64,000 nt of DNA from assembly GCF_027744825.2 (NCBI RefSeq), contig NC_071343.1:9756866-9820865 (forward strand), written 5' to 3'. The stretch is from Synchiropus splendidus (lineage: Eukaryota; Chordata; Actinopteri; Syngnathiformes; Callionymidae). A program made the translations under genes and the position numbers. Shown here in pieces: positions 37,701 to 48,602 of this stretch; the first letter of the stretch is position 1, and every line of letters begins with the position of its first letter. Under the pieces are notes generated by a model, which saw only the letters and a list, made by a program, of their open reading frames with translations, searched no databases and had not been told where the DNA came from.

Positions 37701-40700
37701 TGTTATCATAACACACTCATATTTGCCTCTCGTATTTTGCCCTTTATGATTCCCCCAGTGAGACTTGAGTGAATTTGTTCCTGATTCCCACGACTTCTTA
37801 GTCACTTAGGATTTCTTAATTTCCTCCCAAGCTAATAAACTTATGCGCAAGGGATGTCTCTAGAGGTGAGAGGTTATGATACACATGTCAAATCTGAGAA
37901 TTGCTGCAGGAATTATTTGTTTTACAATAATTCCTTTTTTTTTTTTTTTTTTTTTTTACACTATGCTCAGCAGTTCTTTTCGCTGTGATTTCTGAACTCC
38001 CCGTAGTCTTCTTTACACCTCGTCTTCTGGTCTCTCTTGTGATCTCCAAGATCAATATGTAACTATGGCAGGTGACAAGACATGATTCTTACAACTCAGC
38101 CTTAGACTGTGCAGAGAACAAACAGCACTGAACTCATGTTGGCTGCTATGAATGAGCTGTTTACCTATGATATTAATCTTGTCTGTCATTTTGTGGAGTG
38201 TCATATAATGTATGAAGTAACAATACAGTGTGAAGACTGATGAAGTCTGATGGTGAGATGGTGTGGTCTTGATTGGTTGGAACAAAAACCTGCACCCACA
38301 ATGGCCCTTTGAGAACTGTTTTGAAACTCCTGTAACAGAGTAACATCAAACACACAAACAGTGATTGGTTTCTGTTTGGTGATTGTTTTTCCGTCGCACA
38401 AATGTTAATGCAGAAATTCTGCACGTAGAAACATCAATTCATTTTCTTAACTGACTTTGCGTCCAAATCTGTATCTATTATTTTTCCAGTCTGCACTTAT
38501 GCCAATAGACAATATATGAAAGTTGAATTTTCCATTGTGCAAAATCCGGGACATTTCATGTCCAAATGGTGCGAAATACACACATAACCTGCCAACAACC
38601 CTGACTGAACTGCATGCAGGAGCTCTGTAATTTGACCCCAGAGTTTAAATTAAATTATTTTTGCACACTTATTCTCATCAATATTGTCCATGTTTTCTGT
38701 GTTCGTTCACTTTGAATATCCATCATGAAACCATTACATCATTCTAATGTCCCACAATGACGATTGTTCCACCCACGGTCATGTGATTCCTTGTGCAACA
38801 GTTTAAGAATAGAGCTGGGCTGGTGTTGACGCTGGCTCATGTTGAGCTTCTGTGAACGTCAAGTATCAGTCACAGGACACTTTTGCTTAACCTATGATGA
38901 AACCGACCGACGTCCAAAGCAACATAATTTCATGTTTACAACCTTGGACGTGAATGAGAGTCCTGCACTGGCCAAGTCAGTCACATGCTGGGCTTTCTAG
39001 TCACAAACAGAAATACGGATCTGTTTTATGTGCGTGATTATTATCTTAGAGTAATTTCCCATCTAGATTAGATATGGTTAAAATCTAAATGAATTAATGT
39101 AATTTAATAATGAATATGTATTATTCTCAATACGACATAGTCAGGTGTTGATCTGTGGTTTGCTAAACACAAATCTGAGTCATTCAAATATTTATCATCT
39201 TTTTATTCATTGCTACAATTCTAATGATCATGATCATCCCACGTGTCACTTTCTCATCATACTTTTGCACGTTTTATTTTTCTTGACTTCAGAATTCTGT
39301 GCTGCATTAATGCCAGTGTATTAATGATTAAAGCTCCGGTAGCTTAAGCAGTATTTTTGTCTTCCTTTTGGTTTGATAAGAAGCTTATATCCATAATTCT
39401 TTAGAGAACAAATGGTACTGTTCCCTGTTTGACCTTACTATGGTTAAGGTCATCAGTAGCTGCTGTCTTTGTCTCTCACAAAGCGTTTACATTTCTTTCA
39501 CTAAACCTTGTGAGACACCTTTGCGATCAACTATTTGATTATCCAAAACTATTTTGGTGTGCTGGTCTTAAATTTATCGGTCGCTGGAAAATAATGTCGG
39601 CTAAGGCTAGATAATATTTTGAAAGTAGTGTTTATTCAGAACATGTTATCTAACCTCATGGATGTTGGCTTGGACTTGTTTACCAGTTGCTGTCAGTTGT
39701 GGCCCCCCGCAAGTCAGTCACATGGAGCCTGTTTATCTCCACTCCATCTATTCTGTCTGTGGAAGTTAGTGGGGTCGCTGTGCCCACTAGGACATGTGAC
39801 AAATGAAGCAGTGGGCAAGCGGGGGCCAGTTCTCTGAAAGTATTCCAGGCAAGCAAGCAGGAATGTGTGCTTTGGTTGTCGGTATCGGATATCAGCAGCT
39901 GTGAGTGGTCTGTATAAAGGACAGAGCGGCAAGCCCTCCACCAGAATAGATATCAGCCTTTGACCAGTCGCACTACAGTGAAGCTCAACACTTGAGGCAG
40001 ACCTAGAAAGTGAACCTTTTCTCTCTGAAGAAACCAGGCTATCTACAAATCCTACTGCAACGCCAACTCTTTCCACGATGGACGTTCAGAGGACAGGGTC
40101 GATGGTTCGGCCTCCCAGCCCCATGGACAGCCTGGAGAAGCAGCTGAGTTGCCCCATCTGCCTGGACATGTTCACGAAACCCGTTGTTATCCTTCCCTGC
40201 CAGCACAACCTGTGTCGGAGCTGTGCTAGTGACCTCTACGATTCACGCAACCCATACCGCTTCTCTGGAGGTGTCTTTCGCTGCCCTACCTGCCGGTTCG
40301 AAGTGGTGTTAGATCGTCATGGCGTGCATGGTCTCCAGCGCAACCTGCTGGTGGAGAACATCATTGACATCTACAAGCAGCAACAGGAGGGAACCAACAA
40401 CACTGGAAACACTGAAACCAATCTGAAGCCAAAGGAATCCAAAGAGCCAATGTGTCAAGAACATGAAGATGAGAGAATCAACATCTACTGCACAACCTGT
40501 CAGGTGCCGACTTGCTCAATGTGCAAAGTGTTCGGGCAGCACAAGGACTGTGAAGTGGCACCTTTAGCAACCATCTACCAGACCCAGAAGGGGGAACTGA
40601 GCAACGCCATTGACACCCTGGTGGCCAGCAACGGACGATTGCAGTCCCTGCTCAACCAGATGGAAGATTCCTGCCGCGATGTTCAGGAAAATGCCCAGCG

Positions 40701-43700
40701 TGCCAAACAACGCCTGGCCGAAAGCTTCGACTTGCTCTATGCTGTCTTGGAAGAACGGAAAACCATTCTGCTGGAGCAAATTGGTAAAGAGCAAGATGAG
40801 AAGGTGGCCTCCCTACGTGCAATGGCTCAGCGTTATGGCGAACGCCTCCAGTCTACCACGGAGCTCACAGACAGTGCAGTGAGAGCGCTTGAGCAGAGCA
40901 GTGCTGCTGAATTTCTGATGGCCTCCAAGGGCCTGATCATGCAGACCAAAGATGCGGCCAAGTGCTCACTGGGTGAGGAGAGGCCTGAGCCCGGCTTTGA
41001 GAAGATGGACCACTTCAATTTGTCGACAGAGCATGTCGAAGCGGTCCTTGCAAAAATGGACTTTGGATTGGCTGATGATGATGACTTTGAGGATGCAGAG
41101 GAAGAGGAAGAGGAAGAAGAAGAAGAAGAGGAGGAGGAGGAATAATGTAAAGTGACATGATCATGAACATTCATAGTGTTTTCTTTCTGAGACAAGAGAC
41201 ATGGCAGGGATTTAGGGATGTTGCGGTAGTATATGATTACAGCGGATGTGAGCTGGCTCAGTTTGCCAGTGCTCTCAGTGCAATATTGAACTTCAATGTC
41301 GTATTGATAATTTTCCTTAACCTTTTTTATACTTTTGTACTTCTGAGCCACTGAATGCCGGTGCTAAGTAGAGAAGCTAGTGTTAGATTCTTGATTCTGT
41401 CTGCTGAGATTGAGTTATTTTAATGTAGCCAATAGTGGTTTTGCATTCTGTCACTTTTTCTAAGTTGGTCTATTTGTATTCACCAAATGGATCTTCAATG
41501 GAACTTGAAATAAATCTGCGTGGAATTTGACATGCTGTTGTTCTCCTTTGTTTTACCAGGTTATACTTTAAAGTCAAGCTAATTGCGTTTGTCAGATATC
41601 CCCGTCCTCAGAGTTGGTCTGTCATCGTGTCCTCCGCCTGCTGCCGCTCTTACTTGGCAATAGCCAGGATTTAAAAATACAAGCATAGCTGCGTCCTGTC
41701 GGCTTTGCCTTTGCTGGTGAGATGCGGGCTCTATTTTTAAGAGGTGAGAGAGTGAGAAATGATAGCGGCCCAGGAATAGACTGCCAGGGAAGGGCAGGCC
41801 TGATTCTGTATCACTTCCACAACCAACCCCCATCACATACAGAGGTCTTGCTCAGCAGCTCCAGCTCCCCCTGTGTCAGGAGGGCGCACTCAGAAAGGCT
41901 AGTCCAGTTGCCACATGGCTCGTCTAAACAGGGTCAACAGGCTGCGATTATAAATACGCCACTGCTGGAGGGCTGGGTTGCAAAAAGCCCCTTGAAATGA
42001 CCTGCTTGGCTTCCTTGGTGTCCACAAAAAACATTTATTTTTATTCAACTTTAACAGATGGAGGGAAAATCCCCAGACAACATTTCCTGATTCATCATTA
42101 GACAGCAAAATCACTATTAATACTTCTTTTTTGGCTGCACTGTCTGAAACACAGAACCATTGCTGATGCTTGCATGGTGAGATACCAAACAGAATAAGTG
42201 ATATGTTCATCTAAAAGCAAACTTAAGATGGCTTCAGTTAATTTAACAGGCATTACAGATGACAGTTCATGGTTTTGTCCTGTCTAGTCATCCTAAAGCA
42301 CTGAGCCATTGAAAAATATATTTGAAATTATGTTGAGTAGAAATTTGTTTTGATTGAGAGATGCCACAAATGTCCCACAAACCAAGCATTTTCTTGCATC
42401 CTTTTGCATTAAAAAACATTTTCTGTCTTAGGGTTGAGCACAAACAAAGCTCACACACAAGTTAGCCTGGGGAAGCAATGCTGGCTATATGATCTTCCAC
42501 CGTATATTTATCTCTGGATGACAAACGTGCTGTACACAGGAAGCTTTCTGGAGCAGATTTGAGGGAACCTCTCCTGACAAATTTCCCCACAGCTGTCTTT
42601 TCTCATCCTGGCTGTTATTGTTACTGAAGCAAGCTGTCGCAAATGTTGACGCACATAAACGGTTGCTAGGCAATAAAACTCCTAAGGGCACTAGCCGGAG
42701 GCTTTAGCCCGATAGCAGCAGCCGGAGCGTCGCTTCTATCTTCTCGAACAACAACACCAATTTTAAGGAGGGTGGTGAGGGGCCAGATACTTGGGAAGAA
42801 AAATCAACTGTATAACCCATTTAAGTTTGCGTTTTTGTGACTTTATCAATGTACCACTATATGTAAAAAAAACATTTATATGTTTTGTTAGCGAAATTTC
42901 AATGTGTAGAAATGAGAATTCTTAATCATGTTGTTGAAAAGTTTTGTTTGTTGGACAGAGAGCACGAGACAGCGAGCATATGGACTGGTGGCTCAGGCCT
43001 ACACTTCTATCACAGCGGACGACTTCGCAGCGTTCGTGGGCTACTCTGTAGAGGAGGCGGTGAATGGTGAGTTCATGTCCTTCTTTCACCTTGGTGGTTC
43101 TATGGACTGCTTCCAGCTCTCCTCAACCCTGGCTAGCTGGCTAGCATGAATTTGATCTCATGAGACTTGATTGAGCATTTGAGTGTCGGGTCAAGTCCAG
43201 ATGGTCCACTTGATTCTTGAGGTGAGAGGAGGCTGTTGATCCCTTCTCTGGCTTGGGAATGTCTCGAGTTTCCTTAGTCAGAGTTGGTGGGGCTGAGCAA
43301 AGGGAAGCGTATCCTTGTAAGTAGGTGGATTGTTGGAGAAGGAGAGAGTGACGCAGACAAGCAAATGAACGAAATGCGTGAGAGAGAAGCGACTGGCACG
43401 AGTGAGTGTGGTGGCCAGTGAGGGAAGTGATTCTTCAGCCTGTTATTTGCTTTAATTTGTAAGCTATAAATACTAAGCAGATTTATTTGGTAATTTCTGG
43501 TCATAAACCTGCTGTTGATGAACCAACAGTCTGAGTCACTGAAGTCTGAGCCGCAGGCTGAAATCCTCATCATTATTGTCGTCATTGTTTCCACCAGCGC
43601 AGCGTTCGCACACTCTTTCTGAGCTCTGTCTGTCTTCACCCTCTCCCCACAGGTGTGGTGAGTCAGGGCTGGCAGGCTGACCCGGCCACGAGGATGGTGA

Positions 43701-44481
43701 TGCCCAAGAAGCCAGGTAGGGGGCGGTATTGCACACTCCTCCCCTCCCCTCAGGGAGCCTCTATAATTTTCAGATGGTGATCAGATCTGCTATTCATAGC
43801 TTCTCCTTCAAGTGTCGGACAGTGTTCTGTCTGTCTCGATGATACAATCTCTGTTCTCGTGTTCTTGAGTGGAGCGAGCACATGTACGAATCTGTGAGAG
43901 AAGACCGCTGACTCATGTCATCGTGGGAGTAGCATATGCAAGACACATGTTCAGGGCCGGAGCAGCCAAAAAACTCTTTCCTCTGCTCCTCACATGTGCA
44001 ATTCATCCTCCCACGTTAGTTAGACAGTGATAGCAGCAGAAACGTTTTCATTATTCTGATGATGTGGAGGCCATAAGACTCGACTCACTGATGTCCAGTG
44101 ACTGAGAAGCAGTGGGTCAGCAAGGTCGGCTATTTTAGGACAAGTTGAAAGTTGCGACTCATGAAGCTGTCGTACACTTGATGCACTCATGAGTTGGGAA
44201 ATGACAGTAAAACAGCCTGGGCCCTCACATACTAGACCTCACACCAGAAGGTCACATTTTCATTATACGTTCTCCTCATACTTACTGCACCTGAGTATTG
44301 AACCCTGCACCCCCCGGACTTTGACACGTGGAGTTAAAATGCAGCACATCTACCATCTACCCTCTACCCTCATCGTACTTCCCCCCCTCCTGTCTCTGCA
44401 GATCCACCCCCTGTTTCTTCAGTTCCAAACGAACAGCAGTTGGCCCGGCTCACCGACTACGTGGCTTTCCTTGAGAACTAA
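34636..44481 (+). CDS. cops8: COP9 signalosome subunit 8 (CSN8)
   Basis: CSN8 is a small PCI-fold subunit of the COP9 signalosome, the complex that removes NEDD8 from cullin-RING ligases in nucleus and cytoplasm. Seven coding exons join at 34636-34707, 35880-35950, 36249-36297, 37543-37675, 42959-43066, 43653-43715 and 44402-44481. All introns are GT-AG. Together they give 576 nt, 191 residues plus stop. Signature stretches are [67 protein letters not shown] and the C-terminus [17 protein letters not shown], nearly as in mammals. The start at 34636 matches the family N-terminus ([11 protein letters not shown]); an in-frame ATG at 34534 would add 34 unlikely residues. It is shorter than human CSN8 (209 residues as I recall), because a segment before the last exon is absent. 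Intron 4 houses a complete MuRF gene. Confidence 0.96.
34708..35879 (+). other. cops8 intron 1
   Basis: Contains a weak foldback-repeat-like patch at about 35202-35320 (starts TAGTGATGGGC, and later CAATGAAACCTCACATC). Otherwise nothing recognised. Confidence 0.7.
35880..35950 (+). CDS. cops8: cops8 exon 2 (residues 25-48)
   Basis: Encodes [20 protein letters not shown] and HND, part of the helical N-terminal repeat region. The acceptor is CTCCTCACAG. It ends after two bases of the Met-48 codon, which the next exon completes. Confidence 0.95.
36249..36297 (+). CDS. cops8: cops8 exon 3 (residues 48-64)
   Basis: Encodes [16 protein letters not shown]; the donor is GTAAGT. Phase 2 in, phase 0 out. 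Confidence 0.95.
36298..37542 (+). other. cops8 intron 3
   Basis: AT-rich intron with an (AAT)n microsatellite at about 37045-37068. No other feature recognised. Confidence 0.7.
37543..37675 (+). CDS. cops8: cops8 exon 4 (residues 65-109)
   Basis: Encodes [20 protein letters not shown] and on through [11 protein letters not shown]. This is the most conserved block of the protein (start of the PCI-like module). Ends in phase 1 at a GTATCT donor. Confidence 0.96.
39684..39918 (+). promoter_or_regulatory. Probable muscle-type promoter of the nested MuRF gene
   Basis: A TATAAA at 39913-39918 lies about 160 bp before the start codon. Upstream are several E-boxes (CAGTTG at 39684 and 39694, CACATG at 39719, CATGTG at 39793, CAGCTG at 39896). 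An inverted M-CAT motif (AGGAATG, i.e. CATTCCT on the other strand) is at 39859-39865. E-box plus M-CAT combinations are typical of muscle genes, fitting a MuRF. Transcription start near 39943 and a 5' UTR to 40077 are inferred. Confidence 0.55.
40078..41145 (+). CDS. trim63: MuRF-family TRIM E3 ubiquitin ligase, intronless
   Basis: A complete 355-residue protein in one exon. MuRFs are sarcomere-bound RING E3 ligases that mark muscle proteins for proteasomal turnover. Domain order: RING at about residues 25-72 ([20 protein letters not shown] through FRCPTC); the MuRF-specific segment with [17 protein letters not shown] at about 86-101; B-box 2 at about 126-160 ([20 protein letters not shown]); coiled coil at about 165-275; a COS-box-like region ending MDFG near 330; and an acidic tail with 14 consecutive Glu. 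Length fits TRIM63 (353) and TRIM54 rather than TRIM55. The start has A at -3 and G at +4. It lies within cops8 intron 4, same strand. The family is certain; trim63 over trim54 is less so, because the coiled coil shares features with both. Mammalian MuRFs have several introns, so this copy probably arose by retroposition. Confidence 0.93.
   Translation: MDVQRTGSMVRPPSPMDSLEKQLSCPICLDMFTKPVVILPCQHNLCRSCASDLYDSRNPYRFSGGVFRCPTCRFEVVLDRHGVHGLQRNLLVENIIDIYKQQQEGTNNTGNTETNLKPKESKEPMCQEHEDERINIYCTTCQVPTCSMCKVFGQHKDCEVAPLATIYQTQKGELSNAIDTLVASNGRLQSLLNQMEDSCRDVQENAQRAKQRLAESFDLLYAVLEERKTILLEQIGKEQDEKVASLRAMAQRYGERLQSTTELTDSAVRALEQSSAAEFLMASKGLIMQTKDAAKCSLGEERPEPGFEKMDHFNLSTEHVEAVLAKMDFGLADDDDFEDAEEEEEEEEEEEEEEE
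41509..41514 (+). terminator. Poly(A) signal of the nested MuRF gene
   Basis: AATAAA, 364 bp after the stop codon, with GT-rich sequence just after it (TGCTGTTGTTCTCC near 41532). It gives the nested gene its own 3' end inside the cops8 intron. Confidence 0.7.
42959..43066 (+). CDS. cops8: cops8 exon 5 (residues 109-145)
   Basis: Encodes [20 protein letters not shown] then [16 protein letters not shown]. Phase 1 in and out, with a GTGAGT donor. The PCI winged-helix part begins here. Confidence 0.95.
43653..43715 (+). CDS. cops8: cops8 exon 6 (residues 145-166)
   Basis: Encodes [20 protein letters not shown]. Phase 1 in and out. In human the next exon gives about 17 residues beginning VAGALDVSF; no such exon is seen in the 686-bp intron that follows. 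Confidence 0.94.
44402..44481 (+). CDS. cops8: cops8 exon 7 (residues 166-191, stop)
   Basis: Encodes [20 protein letters not shown] and VAFLEN, then TAA. The polypyrimidine tract and CTGCAG acceptor are strong, and the phase agrees with direct splicing from exon 6. Confidence 0.96.
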
Positions 44482-44805
44482 TAACCAGCACAACCACTGC
44501 ACCCCACGTCCCTCGGCACCCGACTGGGATTAGACCAAGCAAAAGACTATGTAGATCTTTTTATTAGTTCTGAAGAACCTGGCCGTTTCATATTAATCTC
44601 ATGCACAAATCGAACACAAACCATCCTGTTTAAGTATGATTCTCTCATGTTCACCACCCAGGGGAATGAAGCAAACAGATTATTTAAGGATTTATTCTTC
44701 AGAGTGGGGACTCAAGTCATTGTCTTTTTATGTTTTTCAGATTGATTTAGCTCCATCATGAAACATGAAAAGCCTATATCAATGTCACTTCAGTTTTGTC
44801 TGATG

Positions 44806-44811
44806 AATAAA
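44806..44811 (+). terminator. Poly(A) signal of cops8
   Basis: AATAAA about 325 bp after the stop codon; the 3' UTR would run from 44482 to roughly 44830. Confidence 0.65.
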
Positions 44812-44829
44812 TATATCTCTGTTTTCTAC

Positions 44830-47800
44830 TTTTCTTTTATCTTTTTTCAAACAGCTGAAGTTCACCAAAGCTACTATATTTTTGGCAATTTCCCTCATGG
44901 TTTAGTCGGCTTCAAATCACCTTTGTTTGTTCTGTTTTAAAGTCAAGTGTGTCGCGAGTGTGTGTCATATCACCACAAAACATTCAATGAATGACTGCAG
45001 TGAGAACCATTTCTCACCTGAATTCATCAAATGACTGTTATCAAACAGAAGAGTGACTAAATAGCTTCTCTCCAGCACAGCAGGATGTTGCGCTTTAGAT
45101 CTGCTGCTCTGACAAGCAGATGGAAGCCAGGTGACAGAGCACAGTTAACAGGGTCCTTGTTTGAGTTTGTAATGTGGTGATGTTTGTGTTATTTATGCTC
45201 TTTTGTGTCTTAACAGCATCCAGGGAAGAAAATGGTTTAAATATTCCTGTTTCTTCTTCAGAAAATGTCAAAAAGTAAATCTATTATTCTGTGATAGAGA
45301 AGACTAGTTTACACACAGGTTGCGTTTGAAATGCAGACTCCCCAAAACCTCAAGACTTTTCGCATTTTGGACTTGTAAGAATTGTGGTATAGTAATTAGA
45401 GGCGCTTTAATGGGGGCTGAATTGAAGCTCGAGGGTGTTATTATATTAACCGCAATGATCAAAATTTTGTTTTTAAAACCTTCATAAATTGAGATCAACA
45501 GGACCAACATTGTCCAGAACTTGGATATCAATAACAATCAGGGTGCAAAATGTTGTTGAGAAGTCAACGACATCTAAAATATATTGAGATTTTTTTTTTT
45601 TGTGGCAATGTTAAATATGGATATTTCTGCCCAGACTTCATTTTCTTTTTGTCCCCCACATTATGACAGCGGCAAGACGCGGCCCCATTGTCAAATGTGG
45701 ACCAAGGCCTTGTTGCTGGATGCTTGCGACTGGCAGCCTCTGTCACGCCTCAGTGACATTTCAGCGCGCCACAGACACCATTCATACCTTGTATACATAT
45801 TAAGTCACTTGGCTGGAAAGGCAAGACCTGAAAGGCAAGAGAGTTTTTAGCTGGTTACGAGAGAATTGGCAGTGCTGTGCTAACATGTTAGCTCTCTCTG
45901 CTGCCCAGAGCCCAGTAGCTGTGGAGGATTACAGATACCGCAGGCTCTCAGTCGCTGAAACAATTTCGCCAAAAAATATTACTGTCAGAAGCTGTTCTGG
46001 CACGTTGTTGTTGCTCTGTATATTTTTAAAGACTGAATAATACTCATTCTACTGTAAATACAAAAATACAACCACAGTCACCAATGACAAATGTCTGTGG
46101 GAGTTTATAGTAATGGCTTTCATCATTTCAGACCTCCAGTGGGCGGAGACTAGATGAGTCAAAAGGAGGTTCTTAAGGTTTTTAAGAGACAAAGAATAAA
46201 TGTACATTTTAGGGAAAAAATCTCATTGTATCGGGAACTTGGAATATTGTGTGCATTAAAATAGTTGTCATTGTCATTGTTATCAGCCCGTTTTGACCTG
46301 CAGCTACTCTTCCAGGTTCCACCAGCACAGCAGTTTTTTTGGCGATCAGAATTGTTCCAAACCAAGTCAGGGAAAACGATTTTGTGGTCAAATATGACAA
46401 TGGTATAACAGCAACAAGGCGTCTTGGATCTCAGTGGGTCTGGAGGATTTATTGGCAGGTTTTCAGGGCGCAAGACAATGAAAGCCCCAGGCTCACTTCT
46501 GACTGGATTACTTGCAACTCTGTCCCCCTTAAGTTTCTTTCTTCTTTTCCCATGAGAGCGTTTAGCTCCTGAAGCCTCTACAAATCGTCCATAAGCTGGT
46601 TTATCATTCTAGCTGGCCTCAACTCAGCTGATAATGGTTTCACAGTATTTTTTGTAGCAATAGCCTGTAGTCACAAACAAGAAATGTATTTTTGATGAAG
46701 ACCTGTCTTAAAGTTTTTTTTTTTGATAGTCTTTGACAAACTAGTCCCTGTATTTGAAGTGTGAATTTCATGGGTGCGTTCTACTCTCCATGGTTTAGCC
46801 TACTTCAGTTGGATCCTTACTCCTGGTGTTTCAAGAAGGCTGGATGTTGGCAAATGTTGTCTAAACATTTTGTGTTTTTCCGCTCCACTTATAACGTTTC
46901 AGTAGCTGAGTTCAGTTTTACATAATTATTTAAAAGTATAAGTATGCTTTTTGGACCAAGCTGGATTTTTCACTAACATGGTGAGACACATTCCCTTTGT
47001 GAATAATTTGGGGAACTACTTGTTTCATTGTGTTGAGTGGTTAAAAGAAACAACTAAAATGAAGAGCATAGACAGCTGACCTTTTCCCCCAATATGTGTT
47101 TTGATGCAGTTTTTGTGTTCAAAAATAGGAAAGTGTTTATGTGCGTCTGGCAACACGTGCTAATCCAAAAGCGTGTCTGCTCATGTGTGGAGGTTCCAGG
47201 GTTGCTGCGCGAGCGTGAGAAGAAAGCCGACACCCGTCACTCCGGCAGGCCTTGAAGACGAACTAAAAATGTCCTCTGTGACCAGCCACATTAGCCTGTC
47301 TGACTGATGAAACGCTGAGCTGAGGTTTGCAGAGCAGACTGTTTATAGGGCAACGCAGGTGTGGACTCCATGACCGCTGCTGGTAAGATTCAGGAAAGGT
47401 CAAATAAGTGGGGGTGGAGAATCTGTTGACAAGGATCACCTTGTATACATGAAAGACAGCCAGTGAATTGACATTTCTCCTGAGATTTATGGGCATTCAT
47501 TGGGCCTAAAGCTTAAAGGATATGAGGACATTCAGTGGCCTAACCAACAACTATACTTCCACTAGCAGAGTTCCAGAAAAGACCCCAGTTAGAAGCAGTG
47601 TGCCGTACCAAGCCCATAAATGACAGGCAAGAGTGGTGACCCAGGCCTTATGGTTACTTCCCGAGGTCGAGACGAAAACAAGGCCAATTCTTTGTGTGGT
47701 CTACAATAGAAGAGATAAGCTCAACTTGATAAACTTGAAGATGTTAGAACTTTTTTTTGAGGTCAACACAGAACAAATGAATTCATGGACTCGTGCTGTG

Positions 47801-48586
47801 GGAGTCAAAATGTTTTAAGGCCCAAGTGTGCTTAAGGGTGCACGGCACCAGGGCAAACATGCCATGCTAAAGCACGTTTGAGCCCAAAAGCCCAGATTCT
47901 ATTGTCAGCAGGAGGGTGTGCTGTGCCTAAGCCCCTCAAAACAACATTCCAGAAGCCGCTGAACTAGAATGCAGCAGGTTTTGGAATGATCTGTGACCTT
48001 GGTCAGAACCATAGGTATGAGTGGGCGACTGACGGCGTAAACTAAAGAAGGATCCATCTCTTGAAATCCCTTCACAGTGCTTGAACCCAAGATAAGGGGC
48101 AGACCACAAGACTGTCAGACACAGGAAAATACAATATATACTGCCGATATTTGATACATAGACAGACCCAAATATGGTAAGCTTGACTGGAACCAAATAT
48201 ATGATCCACAGGTTTATGAGTCGATCAAGCCGTTGGCATCAAAACCAAGCCTGGGTTTGATTCCCAGACGATAAAGGGGCATGTAGAAGACAATACCGCA
48301 GAGTTTGGGGACGTGGCCCCTCTCTGAGGATCAGGGAAATATCTCCACCTGCTCCTCTGAAGAAGTCTAAAATGTTTTAGTGAAGAGAAGTTCTGTCTTT
48401 TTGAGACAGTAGAGAGGCTGGTATTGCGTGAGGGCTTGTCGTTTTGAGCCTCCCCACCCTGGCTCTGATAAATATTTTGCATCCCTCATCTCGAGTGGGT
48501 TTAAGAGTCAGATGAAAGTGAAGAGTCTGTCATACTTGTGAATGATTTTAAGGGTGGTTTCGCATTGATGTGGGTGAGAATTGTGA
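44830..48586. other. Intergenic between cops8 and col6a3, left part
   Basis: No gene recognised. Near 48252-48265 a GGTTTGATTCC resembles a tRNA B box, perhaps from an old tRNA-derived SINE, but no A box or cloverleaf can be shown. Confidence 0.5.
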
Positions 48587-48602
48587 CCAGCAGGGGGCGG
48601 TG
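48587..48602 (+). promoter_or_regulatory. CTCF-like motif, plus orientation
   Basis: CCAGCAGGGGGCGGTG is a strong match to the CTCF core. It sits in the intergenic space between the cops8/MuRF locus and the col6a3 3' end, where an insulator would make sense. Binding is inferred. Confidence 0.55.

Larger units (their letters stand above)
37676..42958 (+). other. cops8 intron 4, host of a nested gene
   Basis: A 5.3-kb intron, the largest of the gene, that contains the complete single-exon MuRF gene on the same strand, with its promoter and poly(A) signal. It also holds a poly-T run near 37927-37960, a MEF2-type CTATTTTTAA at 41731-41740 and an RFX X-box-like GGTTGCTAGGCAA at about 42660-42672. 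Confidence 0.9.

Noticed and set aside
40833..41351. 172-codon minus ORF with poly-Ser
   Set aside because: Antisense of the MuRF glutamate tract; a shadow of the real gene.
43741..43800. Candidate extra cops8 exon after CCCCTCAG
   Set aside because: The translation does not resemble the mammalian segment, and direct splicing of exon 6 to 7 is in phase.
48225..48300. Possible tRNA-derived SINE head (B-box-like GGTTTGATTCC)
   Set aside because: No convincing A box, no cloverleaf and no second copy in the window.
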